DNA of 14,844 nucleotides from an uncultured Planctomycetaceae bacterium (GCA_937860165.1 CALMBE010000127.1:1-14844), one strand, 5' to 3'. Shown: positions 5,429 through 11,965, counted from the first letter of the stretch. A program made the numbers and translations. Notes: generated by a model not told the origin, from the letters alone.

Positions 5429-6358
5429 ATGCTACTAATTCTCATTCCGCTCGGCCTGAGTTGCCCAAGCGCTCACGCCGGACCCGTCACCTCTTTGGAC
5501 GACATTGAATTCTGGGTCGGCACGGGGGCGAATCGCTCGGCCTTGGTGCTGGATTGGCAGGGGAACTCGACGCTCGACAATGCGCTGGCCTGGGGATTTC
5601 GCTGGGATGGCACCGCCACTGGGGCCGACATGTTCACGGCCATTGTGGCCGCCGATCCGCGGCTGTACGCCAAAGTCGGTTCGCTGGGTGGATTCGGCAT
5701 TGGTGTGTTTGGACTAGGTTACGACACGAATGGCGACGGAGCATTCGCGCTCGACGATGACACAGTCTTTGACGATCAGGGCCTCGCCAATTCTGGCCCG
5801 GCCGATGGAGCGGAATCGATTGACCCAGAAGATTTTTACCAGGAAGGCTGGTTAATAAGCGGCTATTGGAACTACGGCAGCGCGGCAACGAGCCCCTTTG
5901 CCGGAGGCACCTGGACCCCCGCCGCGAGTGGAATATCGAGCCGCACGCTAACCAACAATAGTTGGGACAGCTTGGCGTTCACTCCCACTTACAGTAACCA
6001 AGCCTTTGGCAGGAATCCGCTTGCCGCCCAACTCACTGCCAACGCCGATTTCGATGGCGATGACGACATCGATGGCCGCGATTTTCTCGCCTGGCAACGC
6101 GGCTTCGGCACATTGACCGGTGCGTTGGCTGAACAGGGCGATGCCAATGGGGACCATGCCGTGGATCCCAGCGATCTGGAAATCTGGTCGACGCAATATG
6201 GTTTGAAACCACTGTTAACGCTTGCGAGTATCGCAGAAGCCGGTGGTGTTTTGGTAGTGCCCGAGCCCTCTGGGATTGGGATGCACTTGTTCGCTGTGAG
6301 CTTATGTTGGCCGATGTTTGTTACCCACTTTCGATTTGCAACTTGGAGTACTGTCTGA
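5429..6358 (+). CDS. PEP-CTERM surface protein with dockerin-type repeats, B12 operon
   Basis: This 309-residue protein has a signal peptide (1-17, cleavage after AHA). A globular domain follows (about 18-200) with DDIEFWVGTGANRSALVLDW (24-43), LAWGFRWDG (53-61), AADPRLYA (74-81) and NNSWDSLAF (176-184). Two calcium-loop repeats of dockerin type (DFDGDDDIDGRDF, 207-219; GDANGDHAVDPSDL, 237-250) come next. The end is a PEP-CTERM tail: VPEPSG (277-282), a hydrophobic helix, then basic residues, for exosortase sorting. From memory the globular domain resembles Bacteroidetes and cyanobacterial surface proteins of unknown function, some beside cobalamin transport genes. The longer in-frame reading back to 5030 is rejected because it runs through the pilin gene. 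GGAG (5424-5427) is unusually close to the ATG, so the start may be upstream. Confidence 0.82.
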   Translation: MLLILIPLGLSCPSAHAGPVTSLDDIEFWVGTGANRSALVLDWQGNSTLDNALAWGFRWDGTATGADMFTAIVAADPRLYAKVGSLGGFGIGVFGLGYDTNGDGAFALDDDTVFDDQGLANSGPADGAESIDPEDFYQEGWLISGYWNYGSAATSPFAGGTWTPAASGISSRTLTNNSWDSLAFTPTYSNQAFGRNPLAAQLTANADFDGDDDIDGRDFLAWQRGFGTLTGALAEQGDANGDHAVDPSDLEIWSTQYGLKPLLTLASIAEAGGVLVVPEPSGIGMHLFAVSLCWPMFVTHFRFATWSTV

Positions 6359-7173
6359 TGAAAAAGAATGCCTTGGTGTTGATGTTGGTGATCCTGGGAA
6401 TAAATAGTTCTGACCCCTTTTTGTGGGCTGACCCGTGGGCGGATTCCGTGGTGGGGTACAGTTCGGGGAGCAACCCGACGCCCGAATTCACGAATCCGAG
6501 TGTGTCATTGGGCGAGCCCACGCACCACAGCACGGCCTTTGGTGGTTTCCCGGTTACGCCCTTCAGCGGGGCAGCGGGAGTGAACGAATTGGTTTCGCTG
6601 GGCGAGGGGGGGGAACTGACGGTCCGCTTCGATGTGCCCGTGACCGACGATCCAAACAATCCGTTCGGCATCGATCTGTTGATCTTCGGCAACTCGTTTT
6701 TCAATCTCGGCAGTTTTAATAACGATCACACCGACTTGGCCACCGGCTCGACGGCCAGCGAGGGAGGAATCATTTCGCTCAGTGCCGACGGGATCAACTT
6801 TGTGGTCGTGCCGGGGGTTGATGCCGATGGCAGGTTTCCGACACTTGGTTTCAGTGACATCGCGATTCCCTTTCCTGCGACTGCTAGCATTCCCACCGAT
6901 TTCACCAAGCCTGTTGATCCGAGTTTCGATGTGACCGGACTCAACACAGCCGCTATCGTTGCAGGCTACGACGGATCGGGGGGCGGTGTCGGTATCGACC
7001 TAGCCATGGTAGGATTGTCGCAGATCACGCACGTGAGAATCACCAATCCACTAGGATCGGGGCTGACTCCGGAGATCGATGGTTTCGCCGATGTCCGCGC
7101 GATCCCCGAACCTGCGGGGTGCGTAGTGTTGGCATGGTTTGCAACGATGTTCGCCCTCCCTGCGATTCGTTGA
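6358..7173 (+). CDS. PEP-CTERM surface protein, second of the B12 operon
   Basis: This 271-residue protein has a signal peptide (about 1-24, MKKNALVLMLVILG...LWA). A beta-rich domain follows with ELTVRFDVPVTDDPNNPFGI (86-105), DLLIFGNSFF (106-115) and LSADGINFVVVPGVDADG (141-158). A PEP-CTERM tail closes it: AIPEPAG (248-254), a hydrophobic helix and the terminal Arg. The phrase 'favouring a fall to FD.PV..DP.NP.GIDLLIFGN' recalls, from memory, a surface-protein family (GFDxPIxNxxGxDFxVFGN) found in several phyla, including near btuB in Bacteroidetes. The ATG overlaps the preceding stop (TGATG) and has GGAG nine bases upstream, so the two proteins are probably co-translated in fixed ratio. 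An exosortase must be encoded elsewhere. Corrinoid binding is inferred from the riboswitch, not shown. Confidence 0.85.
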   Translation: MKKNALVLMLVILGINSSDPFLWADPWADSVVGYSSGSNPTPEFTNPSVSLGEPTHHSTAFGGFPVTPFSGAAGVNELVSLGEGGELTVRFDVPVTDDPNNPFGIDLLIFGNSFFNLGSFNNDHTDLATGSTASEGGIISLSADGINFVVVPGVDADGRFPTLGFSDIAIPFPATASIPTDFTKPVDPSFDVTGLNTAAIVAGYDGSGGGVGIDLAMVGLSQITHVRITNPLGSGLTPEIDGFADVRAIPEPAGCVVLAWFATMFALPAIR

Positions 7174-7233
7174 ATCGCGGCTATTTACCTACCTACTAAC
7201 TTACTCATCTACTCACCACATCATCATTTTCCG

Positions 7234-7290
7234 CCTGCAGAATGGTTCAATAGTAAGACCTCTTTGTTGATCGCCGGACCATTCTGCAGG
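7234..7290. promoter_or_regulatory. 13-bp perfect inverted repeat before the methyltransferase
   Basis: CCTGCAGAATGGT (7234-7246) and ACCATTCTGCAGG (7278-7290) are exact reverse complements around a 31-base loop. The 3' arm ends 11 bases before the methyltransferase ATG and holds the only AGG there, and is followed by TACTTTTCTTT. It may end the B12 operon transcript, mask the next ribosome site, or be an operator. Between 7187 and 7217 the sequence is a low-complexity CTACT/TTACC-like run. Confidence 0.5.
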
Positions 7291-7301
7291 TACTTTTCTT
7301 T

Positions 7302-8102
7302 ATGCACGACCGATCTCCTGAAATCCTTCACAACGCTCGGGCTTGGGACAAATTGGCACGACAGCAAGTGCCCCTTGCCCAACCCGCGAAGGATGCAGAT
7401 CTTGTGGAGCCGCTTTCACAGGTCGATCCCCTGGGTTGGCTGGGTGGTTCAGTTCGCGGCCTGCGCTTGCTGTGTCTGGCAGCAGGTGGAGGTCGGCACG
7501 GCGCAATTTATGCCGCGGCGGGAGCCCAGGTAACTGTTGCCGATATCAGCGGCGAGATGCTCGCCCTCGATCGCGCGGTCGCTGCGGAGCGCGGTCTGGC
7601 ACTGCAAACCGTCGAGACTTCAATGGATAACCTCGCCATGTTCCCAGCGGGGACGTTTGATGTAGTGATCCACCCAGTGAGCACCTGTTATGTCGCCGAT
7701 GTGGGGAAGGTTTTTTCAGAAGTTGCGCGCGTCACGCGCCCTGGTGGGCTTTACGTGAGCCAACACAAATCGCCGGTGAGTTTGCAGGCCGAGGTTCGCG
7801 CAAGCGATGGCACGGTTCGACTCCGTGAGCCCTATTACCGCAGTGGCCCCCTCCCGGCGGAAGCTCCTTGCCGACTCCGTGAAGCGGGGACCCTGGAATT
7901 CCTCCACCGCTGGGAACAACTCCTGGGCGGGATTTGCCGCGCGGGGTTTGTGATCGAAGATCTCGTGGAGCCGCGGCACGCCGAGGCAGACGCCGAATTC
8001 GGCAGCTTTGGCCATCGCGCGCAGTTTGTGGCCCCCTATGTGCGGATCAAGGCGCGGCGCAGAAGCTCGGAATCTAACTTTTCATTCTTGTGTGCTCAAT
8101 AA
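7302..8102 (+). CDS. Class I SAM-dependent methyltransferase
   Basis: This 266-residue cytoplasmic protein has a Rossmann-type methyltransferase fold. Motif I reads LLCLAAGGGRHG (56-67), the acidic residue after strand 2 is Asp81 (VTVADISGEML), and FDVVIHPVSTCYVADVG marks motif IV (about 119-135). RPGGLYVSQHK corresponds to post-motif strand 5. This matches the Methyltransf_11/25 group, which methylates small molecules. The substrate cannot be told. It is on the same strand as the B12 operon, 128 bases downstream of it beyond a strong inverted repeat, so it may be separately expressed. Its final 21 bases overlap the 3' end of hepT on the other strand. The last dozen residues (SSESNFSFLCAQ) look like read-through into the HepT region. 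Confidence 0.85.
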   Translation: MHDRSPEILHNARAWDKLARQQVPLAQPAKDADLVEPLSQVDPLGWLGGSVRGLRLLCLAAGGGRHGAIYAAAGAQVTVADISGEMLALDRAVAAERGLALQTVETSMDNLAMFPAGTFDVVIHPVSTCYVADVGKVFSEVARVTRPGGLYVSQHKSPVSLQAEVRASDGTVRLREPYYRSGPLPAEAPCRLREAGTLEFLHRWEQLLGGICRAGFVIEDLVEPRHAEADAEFGSFGHRAQFVAPYVRIKARRRSSESNFSFLCAQ

Positions 8103-8426
8103 GCCTTGCACATGCCTTAGTAGGGGCGAAAGATTATTCTGCACGACTTCCCATACGATGGTGTTTTCCACGACATCGTAGCCATGAATCAGGATGTTTC
8201 TAAAAGCGATGATCCGAAGTGACTGTGGAAGTGAGTCAATTATGTTCGGATCAACTCTTCGCATTCGATTGATCGCTTCGCCAATGATTTCAAATTGACG
8301 CTCAACGGCACTCCTCAAGAGCACGTCATTTTCGTAGTCGGACAGTGACTTATTTGCCGTAAAACGCAGGATCAATTCCGCTGCTAGACGCACGTCTTCC
8401 AAACAGGCTCTGACTTTAAGCTGCAT
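8082..8426 (-). CDS. hepT: HepT-type toxin (HEPN RNase, DUF86)
   Basis: This 114-residue, all-helical HEPN protein carries the R-X4-H-X-Y active motif at Arg76, His81 and Tyr83 (RNILIHGYD). In this family the motif forms the RNase site of the HepT dimer, and the Tyr is the residue that the MntA antitoxin modifies by AMP addition. QFEIIGEAINRM (44-55) is a further family hallmark. The gene begins 11 bases inside the end of mntA, the usual arrangement, so translation is likely coupled. All key residues are present and the toxin is probably functional. It overlaps the methyltransferase end on the opposite strand by 21 bases. Confidence 0.92.
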   Translation of the reverse strand: MQLKVRACLEDVRLAAELILRFTANKSLSDYENDVLLRSAVERQFEIIGEAINRMRRVDPNIIDSLPQSLRIIAFRNILIHGYDVVENTIVWEVVQNNLSPLLRHVQGLLSTQE

Positions 8427-8724
8427 AGAGCAGCTCCCTAGAGCCTTTGATGGCTTCCAGAAAATATTGATTGCGAATAGCGCGTACCATTACCAAATCC
8501 ACCGAGCAATTGAACAGTTTCTGCAAAGACTCCAACAGTCCGAAGTACGCGTCCGCATGTTCGCCCTCGGGAAGCGGCTTAAACTCCACGAGAAAATCTA
8601 CGTCACTTTCGCCGAGTTGAAAATTCCCTTGGGCGGCCGATCCGAACAACTCCAATCTCTGCACATGGAATCGTTGGCAGAGTTCCTTAATGTTTTCGAC
8701 TTGGTTGACAATACATTGGTCCAT
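8416..8724 (-). CDS. mntA: MntA-type nucleotidyltransferase antitoxin
   Basis: This 102-residue minimal nucleotidyltransferase has the family motif LFGSAAQGNFQLGESDVDFL: Gly28-Ser29, then metal-binding Asp41 and Asp43, with a third acidic candidate at Asp76 (CSVDLVM). MntA enzymes neutralise HepT by adding AMP units to its tyrosine. The gene overlaps hepT by 11 bases. The N-terminus (NIKELCQRFHVQRLELFGSA) aligns with family starts, which supports ATG 8724. The promoter -10 box ends six bases before that ATG, so the message is probably leaderless, as for the HigB-like gene. Confidence 0.92.
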   Translation of the reverse strand: MDQCIVNQVENIKELCQRFHVQRLELFGSAAQGNFQLGESDVDFLVEFKPLPEGEHADAYFGLLESLQKLFNCSVDLVMVRAIRNQYFLEAIKGSRELLYAA

Positions 8725-8730
8725 GAAAAA

Positions 8731-8759
8731 ATCTTACCTTACTAAGTACTTTCAGTCAA
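8731..8759 (-). promoter_or_regulatory. Sigma70-like promoter of mntA-hepT
   Basis: Read on the minus strand, TTGACT (8759-8754) is followed after exactly 17 bases by TAAGAT (8736-8731). The predicted start near 8725 is next to the mntA ATG (8724). No Shine-Dalgarno sequence is present in the short interval. Confidence 0.6.
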
Positions 8760-8778
8760 AACTTAATCGATAGTGCTT

Positions 8779-9594
8779 TTATTCGCCCCCCTCGTGCGGA
8801 TCGTAGATCGCCAACTTCGCACGGCTGTTGGCCGAGACTGCCCGGCGTTCGCGCAAGACTTGATCCATCCGCATCACGGCCCACCAGGCGGTGAGGTAAG
8901 CGATTTGGGTGACGGCCATAGTGAATATCCAGGCCTGCAATTCGCCAGGGAAGAATTTCCGCGCTAGGCCATAGAACAGCAATGCGAGCAAGTAAACCAC
9001 CATGAGTCGCAACATCCGTGTTCCCGTTTGCAGTTTGGCCAAGAAGGCGGGGATCATGGCCAAGGGGACCAGTGTCGCGCAGGAAAACCAGAGCCACCAG
9101 TCGTACTCGGCGACAATTGAAAAGTCGGCATGCCTGGCGGCGAAGGACCACAAAGCCACTACCAGCGACCAGCCAAACACCTCGACCAGTGAGATGCGAA
9201 AGGGCTCAGGGGAGGGACTTGTTACACAGTCTAATTCCGCCTGGTAGCCACACCATTTCAAGACCCACGCCCCGCCGAGAATCACCAGGGATTGCAAGAG
9301 ACTGACCGCGATAAACTCCCTGCGAATGTTGAGGGTTTCCAACGTGGCGGAAGCCAAGAGTAACAGCACGCCGAGGAGAAACGTCAACACGGCCCCCTTG
9401 GCGAGTCGGTTGAGTCGGCTCATGACGGCCCAAATCGAGAGCACGCTAAGCTGCGCAGGGAAGCCGAAATTAAGCAGGCAAAACCGCAAGACTTCGTCGC
9501 GTTCCGTGGTCGCACTTGGCCCAGCAAAAATCGCCAGATCGACGCAGGCCGTGGCGAGGATAAACAGCCAAGTGAGTGGATAATTGCGAAACAT
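8779..9594 (-). CDS. Multi-pass membrane protein, unrecognised
   Basis: I do not recognise this 271-residue protein. It is strongly hydrophobic, with about eight predicted membrane segments (roughly residues 7-24, 40-58, 66-84, 93-111, 134-150, 163-185, 193-210 and 219-241). A charged C-terminal tail (RMDQVLRERRAVSANSRAKL) is probably cytoplasmic. There is no obvious transporter, protease or glycosyltransferase motif. MFRNYPLTW at 9594 is preferred to the upstream ATG at 9666. The longer form would begin inside the palindrome at 9654-9682, and its first 24 residues are repeat-derived (MCLLHCDG...). No good ribosome site precedes either start. It is divergent from the AroE-like gene and 54 bases upstream of mntA. 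Confidence 0.7.
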   Translation of the reverse strand: MFRNYPLTWLFILATACVDLAIFAGPSATTERDEVLRFCLLNFGFPAQLSVLSIWAVMSRLNRLAKGAVLTFLLGVLLLLASATLETLNIRREFIAVSLLQSLVILGGAWVLKWCGYQAELDCVTSPSPEPFRISLVEVFGWSLVVALWSFAARHADFSIVAEYDWWLWFSCATLVPLAMIPAFLAKLQTGTRMLRLMVVYLLALLFYGLARKFFPGELQAWIFTMAVTQIAYLTAWWAVMRMDQVLRERRAVSANSRAKLAIYDPHEGGE

Positions 9595-9653
9595 CACGAC
9601 ATCGCGGAAAAGTGGTGAATTGTCACCCTCCACGATACCATGCCCGTCGCAAT

Positions 9654-9682
9654 GTAGTAGGCACACTCCGTGTGCCTACTAC
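9654..9682. repeat. Perfect 13-bp hairpin repeat
   Basis: GTAGTAGGCACAC (9654-9666), TCC, GTGTGCCTACTAC (9670-9682). This is a perfect 13-base-pair stem with a three-base loop, directly followed by ACAATA. It adjoins the composite palindrome at 9687-9841. It resembles a REP-like intergenic element and could serve as a transcript end for divergent genes. Confidence 0.7.
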
Positions 9683-9686
9683 AATA

Positions 9687-9841
9687 ACAGGGCCGAACAG
9701 TGTTCCCACGAGGAGGGTGCCATGGCCACGGTGGTACTCCGCTGTGGCCATGTTTTCTAGACTATTCACATGCTCACGCCGGAGTACCAGCGTGAACATG
9801 GCACCCCAAAATGAATAATTGCTCGGCCCTGTACTACAATA
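9687..9841. repeat. Nested palindrome cluster with two GGTACTCCG-core hairpins
   Basis: Two inverted copies of the GGTACTCCG repeat face each other. Copy 2a has arms CATGGCCAC (9721-9729) and GTGGCCATG (9744-9752) around GGTACTCCG (9733-9741). Copy 2b has arms CATGCTCACGC (9769-9779) and GCGTGAACATG (9790-9800), one mismatch, around CGGAGTACC (9780-9788). Their outer flanks GGGTGCCATG (9715-9724) and CATGGCACCC (9797-9806) pair perfectly. Further out, ACAGGGCCGAACA (9687-9699) pairs with TGCTCGGCCCTGT (9820-9832), and ACTACAATA occurs at 9678-9686 and again at 9833-9841. This looks like repeats inserted into one another. The remaining gap (9595-9653, 9842-9949) shows no gene. Confidence 0.75.
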
Positions 9842-9949
9842 AGGCGGCGTTGAAAAACGGCTCCCGACAGGTCAGAATGGAGGGTTCCTAATAATTCCGC
9901 CAACTGCCGCCCGCGGCTAGCCGATCACCATAAACCTTTCGAGTCTTCC

Positions 9950-10807
9950 TTGACCAGCCATCCCCAACAAGATGTGTGTTGCCTGATCGGACAACCGATC
10001 GCCGGGAATCCCACGCAATACATGTTGGAAAAAGCGTTCGATGCGGCCCGGCTCGACTGGCGGTTTCTGACTTTCGAGGTACCGGCACTGGATTTGGAAG
10101 GGGCCTTGCGGGGGGCGCGAATCTTTGGCTTCAACGGGATCATGATCGCCCCGCCGCACCGCGATGCCGTGATTCCCTACCTGCAAGAAATTGGCGATGC
10201 CGCGCGCATCAGTGGTCAGGTGAATTGCATCAAACAGGCCGAGGGTAAGTTTTTCGGTTATAACACCGAGGGGCGAGCGCTGCGGCAATTGCTGGAACAG
10301 ACCGGCACGGTGAAGGGACTCAAAGTGACCATCGTGGGAGCGGGCCGAATCGCCCGCGCGATCGCCGCGGAATTGGCACTGGTGGGTGCGGGCGAGATTC
10401 GCATCCTCTGCCGTCGTCCTGAGAAGATCGAGAACCTTACACAGACTTTGGTTGCCGAGACACCGCTCACCCACTGCTTTGCCGAAGCACTAGCGGGGGA
10501 CAGCTTGTATGCGATCAATGGCGATTTTCAGGTCTTGATCAACGCCACCCCCGTTGGCCCGAATCAACCCAACGAACGATTGCCGCTGGACTTGGATGGA
10601 TTAGAAAAACATACCATCGTGGCGGATGTAGCATTCAATCCTCCCAGCACCTGGTTGATGAAGGAAGCCCAAGAGCGCGGTTGCCGAACGGTAGATGGGC
10701 TCACACTGCTGGTAGAGCAAGCGGCCCTGGCATTCGAGATTTGGACCGGTGCCTCCGCGGATCGACAAGCGATGCGTGAAGCGGTGGAAGAGTTTTTGGT
10801 GTTGTGA
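9950..10807 (+). CDS. Shikimate dehydrogenase-like protein (AroE family) with altered catalytic residues
   Basis: This 285-residue protein has the AroE layout. There is an N-terminal substrate domain (CLIGQPIAGNPTQYMLEKAF, 11-30), the NADP-binding loop VGAGRIARA (129-137), INATPVGP (197-204), DVAFNPPSTWLM (226-237), and a C-terminal VDGLTLLVEQAALAFEIWTG (248-267). AroE normally reduces 3-dehydroshikimate. The active-site lysine of NVTxPHK is Arg71 here (IAPPHRD). The paired aspartate of NTDG is Glu107 (NTEG). The SxS substrate motif near the N-terminus reads NPT. It may still be the chromosomal AroE with planctomycete variation, or act on a related substrate. The start is uncertain: TTG 9950 gives the full domain, while GTG 9974 starts nine codons before PIAG. 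Neither has a clear ribosome site. bioD follows after 35 bases. Confidence 0.82.
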   Translation: MTSHPQQDVCCLIGQPIAGNPTQYMLEKAFDAARLDWRFLTFEVPALDLEGALRGARIFGFNGIMIAPPHRDAVIPYLQEIGDAARISGQVNCIKQAEGKFFGYNTEGRALRQLLEQTGTVKGLKVTIVGAGRIARAIAAELALVGAGEIRILCRRPEKIENLTQTLVAETPLTHCFAEALAGDSLYAINGDFQVLINATPVGPNQPNERLPLDLDGLEKHTIVADVAFNPPSTWLMKEAQERGCRTVDGLTLLVEQAALAFEIWTGASADRQAMREAVEEFLVL

Positions 10808-10842
10808 TTTGTCAGTGGTCAGTTGTGCATGGCTAATAGCTA

Positions 10843-11562
10843 ATGGCTCTTCTCCCTATGCTTGGACTTTTCATCACTGGCACAAGTACAGGAGTTGGCA
10901 AGACCCATGTGGGGGCGTTGATCGCCCGCGCGCTGGTCAAGCAGGGGTATCGCGTGGGGGTCTACAAGCCGATTGCCAGTGGATGTCGCAGGGACTCCGG
11001 GGAACTTGTGGCCGACGACGCCGTGCGAATTTGGGAGGCTGCGGGTCGGCCCGGGACGCTGGCGGAAGTTTGCCCCCAACGATTTGCCGCTCCGGTATCT
11101 CCGCCGTTGGCAGCCCAGTTTGCGGGAAGCGTGGTCGATCCCCAACTCCTCCGCACGGGTCTCGAAGTGTGGCAGGAGCGGAGCGACATCGTTCTGGTCG
11201 AAGGTGCGGGGGGCCTGATGTCTCCCCTGAGCGAAGTAGACTACAACGCCAATTTGGCGGAAGATTTTGGATTCCCCCTGGTTGTGGTTGCCGCCAATGA
11301 ACTGGGGACCATCAACGCTACCCTGCAAACACTCATCACGGCGAAGTACGTCGCTCCTCGGCTTCCGATTGCCGGGGTCATTCTCAATCGGCTGTCCCTC
11401 TTACCCGACGATGAAAGCACATCGACCAACGCAGCCGAGATCGTCCGCCGCGGCAATGTCCCACTGCTGGCCACCGTGACCTACGGTCAGCAAGAACTGC
11501 GTGCCGACGTGGATTGGTATGAATTGGCGCGGAGATTGTCGCATGGAGAAGAGCACCGCTGA
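10843..11562 (+). CDS. bioD: Dethiobiotin synthase
   Basis: This 239-residue enzyme is the ATP-dependent dethiobiotin synthetase of biotin biosynthesis, closing the ureido ring of diaminopelargonic acid with CO2. The P-loop ITGTSTGVGKTHV (11-23), the substrate lysine in YKPIASG (41-47) and the VEGAGGLMSPLSE block (119-131) are all present. ANELGTINATLQTL and GVILNR are further family landmarks. The start may be ATG 10843 or ATG 10858 (MLGLFITG), and neither has a strong ribosome site. The leader contains a short tandem GCTAAT run. It probably shares a transcript with the AroE-like gene; no other bio genes are in the window. Its last codons and stop (GAG CAC CGC TGA) lie inside a dispersed repeat (11548-11586). 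Confidence 0.93.
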   Translation: MALLPMLGLFITGTSTGVGKTHVGALIARALVKQGYRVGVYKPIASGCRRDSGELVADDAVRIWEAAGRPGTLAEVCPQRFAAPVSPPLAAQFAGSVVDPQLLRTGLEVWQERSDIVLVEGAGGLMSPLSEVDYNANLAEDFGFPLVVVAANELGTINATLQTLITAKYVAPRLPIAGVILNRLSLLPDDESTSTNAAEIVRRGNVPLLATVTYGQQELRADVDWYELARRLSHGEEHR

Positions 11563-11586
11563 TTTGCGCTGAGAAACGCTACTAGG
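11548..11586 (+). repeat. CGCT-periodic repeat, copy A, covering the bioD stop
   Basis: The unit CACCGCTGATTTGCGCTGAG (11554-11573), extending to ACGCTACTAGG, contains CGCT spaced about every 10-11 bases. It is closely similar in the same orientation to 11917-11955 and in inverted orientation to 12411-12440. It includes the last codons and the stop codon of bioD. Confidence 0.65.
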
Positions 11587-11615
11587 AGCACTGACTGTCG
11601 GCCGCATATTGCAGG

Positions 11616-11760
11616 GGAACTATCGCCACGAAAAGGCACCAGAGGCGTGTCCCTATGTGGCGTCGAACGAGCATTTGCAATTTGTAGGAGCTGGTTCGGT
11701 GTTAGCTCGTACAAAACCTACCGCGAGCTTCGACCTCTTGTGCCTTTTTGCGGCGATTCC
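11616..11760. repeat. 145-bp imperfect inverted-repeat element
   Basis: The left end GGAACTATCGCCACGAAAAG (11616-11635), followed by GCACCAGAGG, pairs imperfectly with the right end: CCTCTTGTGCC (11734-11744), then TTTTTGCGGCGATTCC (11745-11760). The ends are about 27 bases with a few mismatches. Inner stretches also pair weakly (GTCGAACGAGC with GAGCTTCGAC). It is noncoding and MITE-like. It occupies much of the 403-base gap between bioD and the GxxExxY gene, in which I see no gene. Confidence 0.5.
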
Positions 11761-11860
11761 TTCCCCGTGGGAGGACTTGACGGGCGTCCAACTACGGCGT
11801 TACCTCGGCTAGCAACTCGCGGTATTTAACTAGAGCGTGCCTCACGTTACTGTGGGGTAG

Positions 11861-11889
11861 GCCGGAACAAGGTACTCCGCAGTTCCGGC
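11861..11889. repeat. GGTACTCCG-core hairpin with different arms, copy 4
   Basis: GCCGGAAC (11861-11868) and GTTCCGGC (11882-11889) form a perfect eight-base stem around a loop that contains GGTACTCCG (11871-11879). The outer GTGGG...CCCAC flanks also pair. The centre is identical to that of the copies at 6-44, 9721-9800 and 14801-14839, but the arms are unrelated in sequence. Confidence 0.65.
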
Positions 11890-11916
11890 ATGACCCACCT
11901 GCACTGCCTCGGGAAG

Positions 11917-11955
11917 AAAAGCACCGCTAATTGACGCTGAATAACGCTAATAAGG
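11917..11955 (+). repeat. CGCT-periodic repeat, copy B
   Basis: This copy (GCACCGCTAATTGACGCTGA at 11921-11940, continuing ATAACGCTAATAAG) matches copy A at most positions and ends ten bases before the GxxExxY start. Its tail AAGGG (11953-11957) may serve as that gene's ribosome site. Confidence 0.65.
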
Positions 11956-11965
11956 GAATAATAAG

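Noticed and set aside
9595..9666. Extended N-terminus for the membrane protein (ATG 9666)
   Set aside because: The start lies inside the 13-bp palindrome at 9654-9682 and the extra residues are repeat-derived. ATG 9594 leads directly into the first membrane helix.
11609..11829. Small plus-strand frames between bioD and the GxxExxY gene
   Set aside because: They fall within the imperfect inverted-repeat element, lack ribosome sites and resemble no protein.
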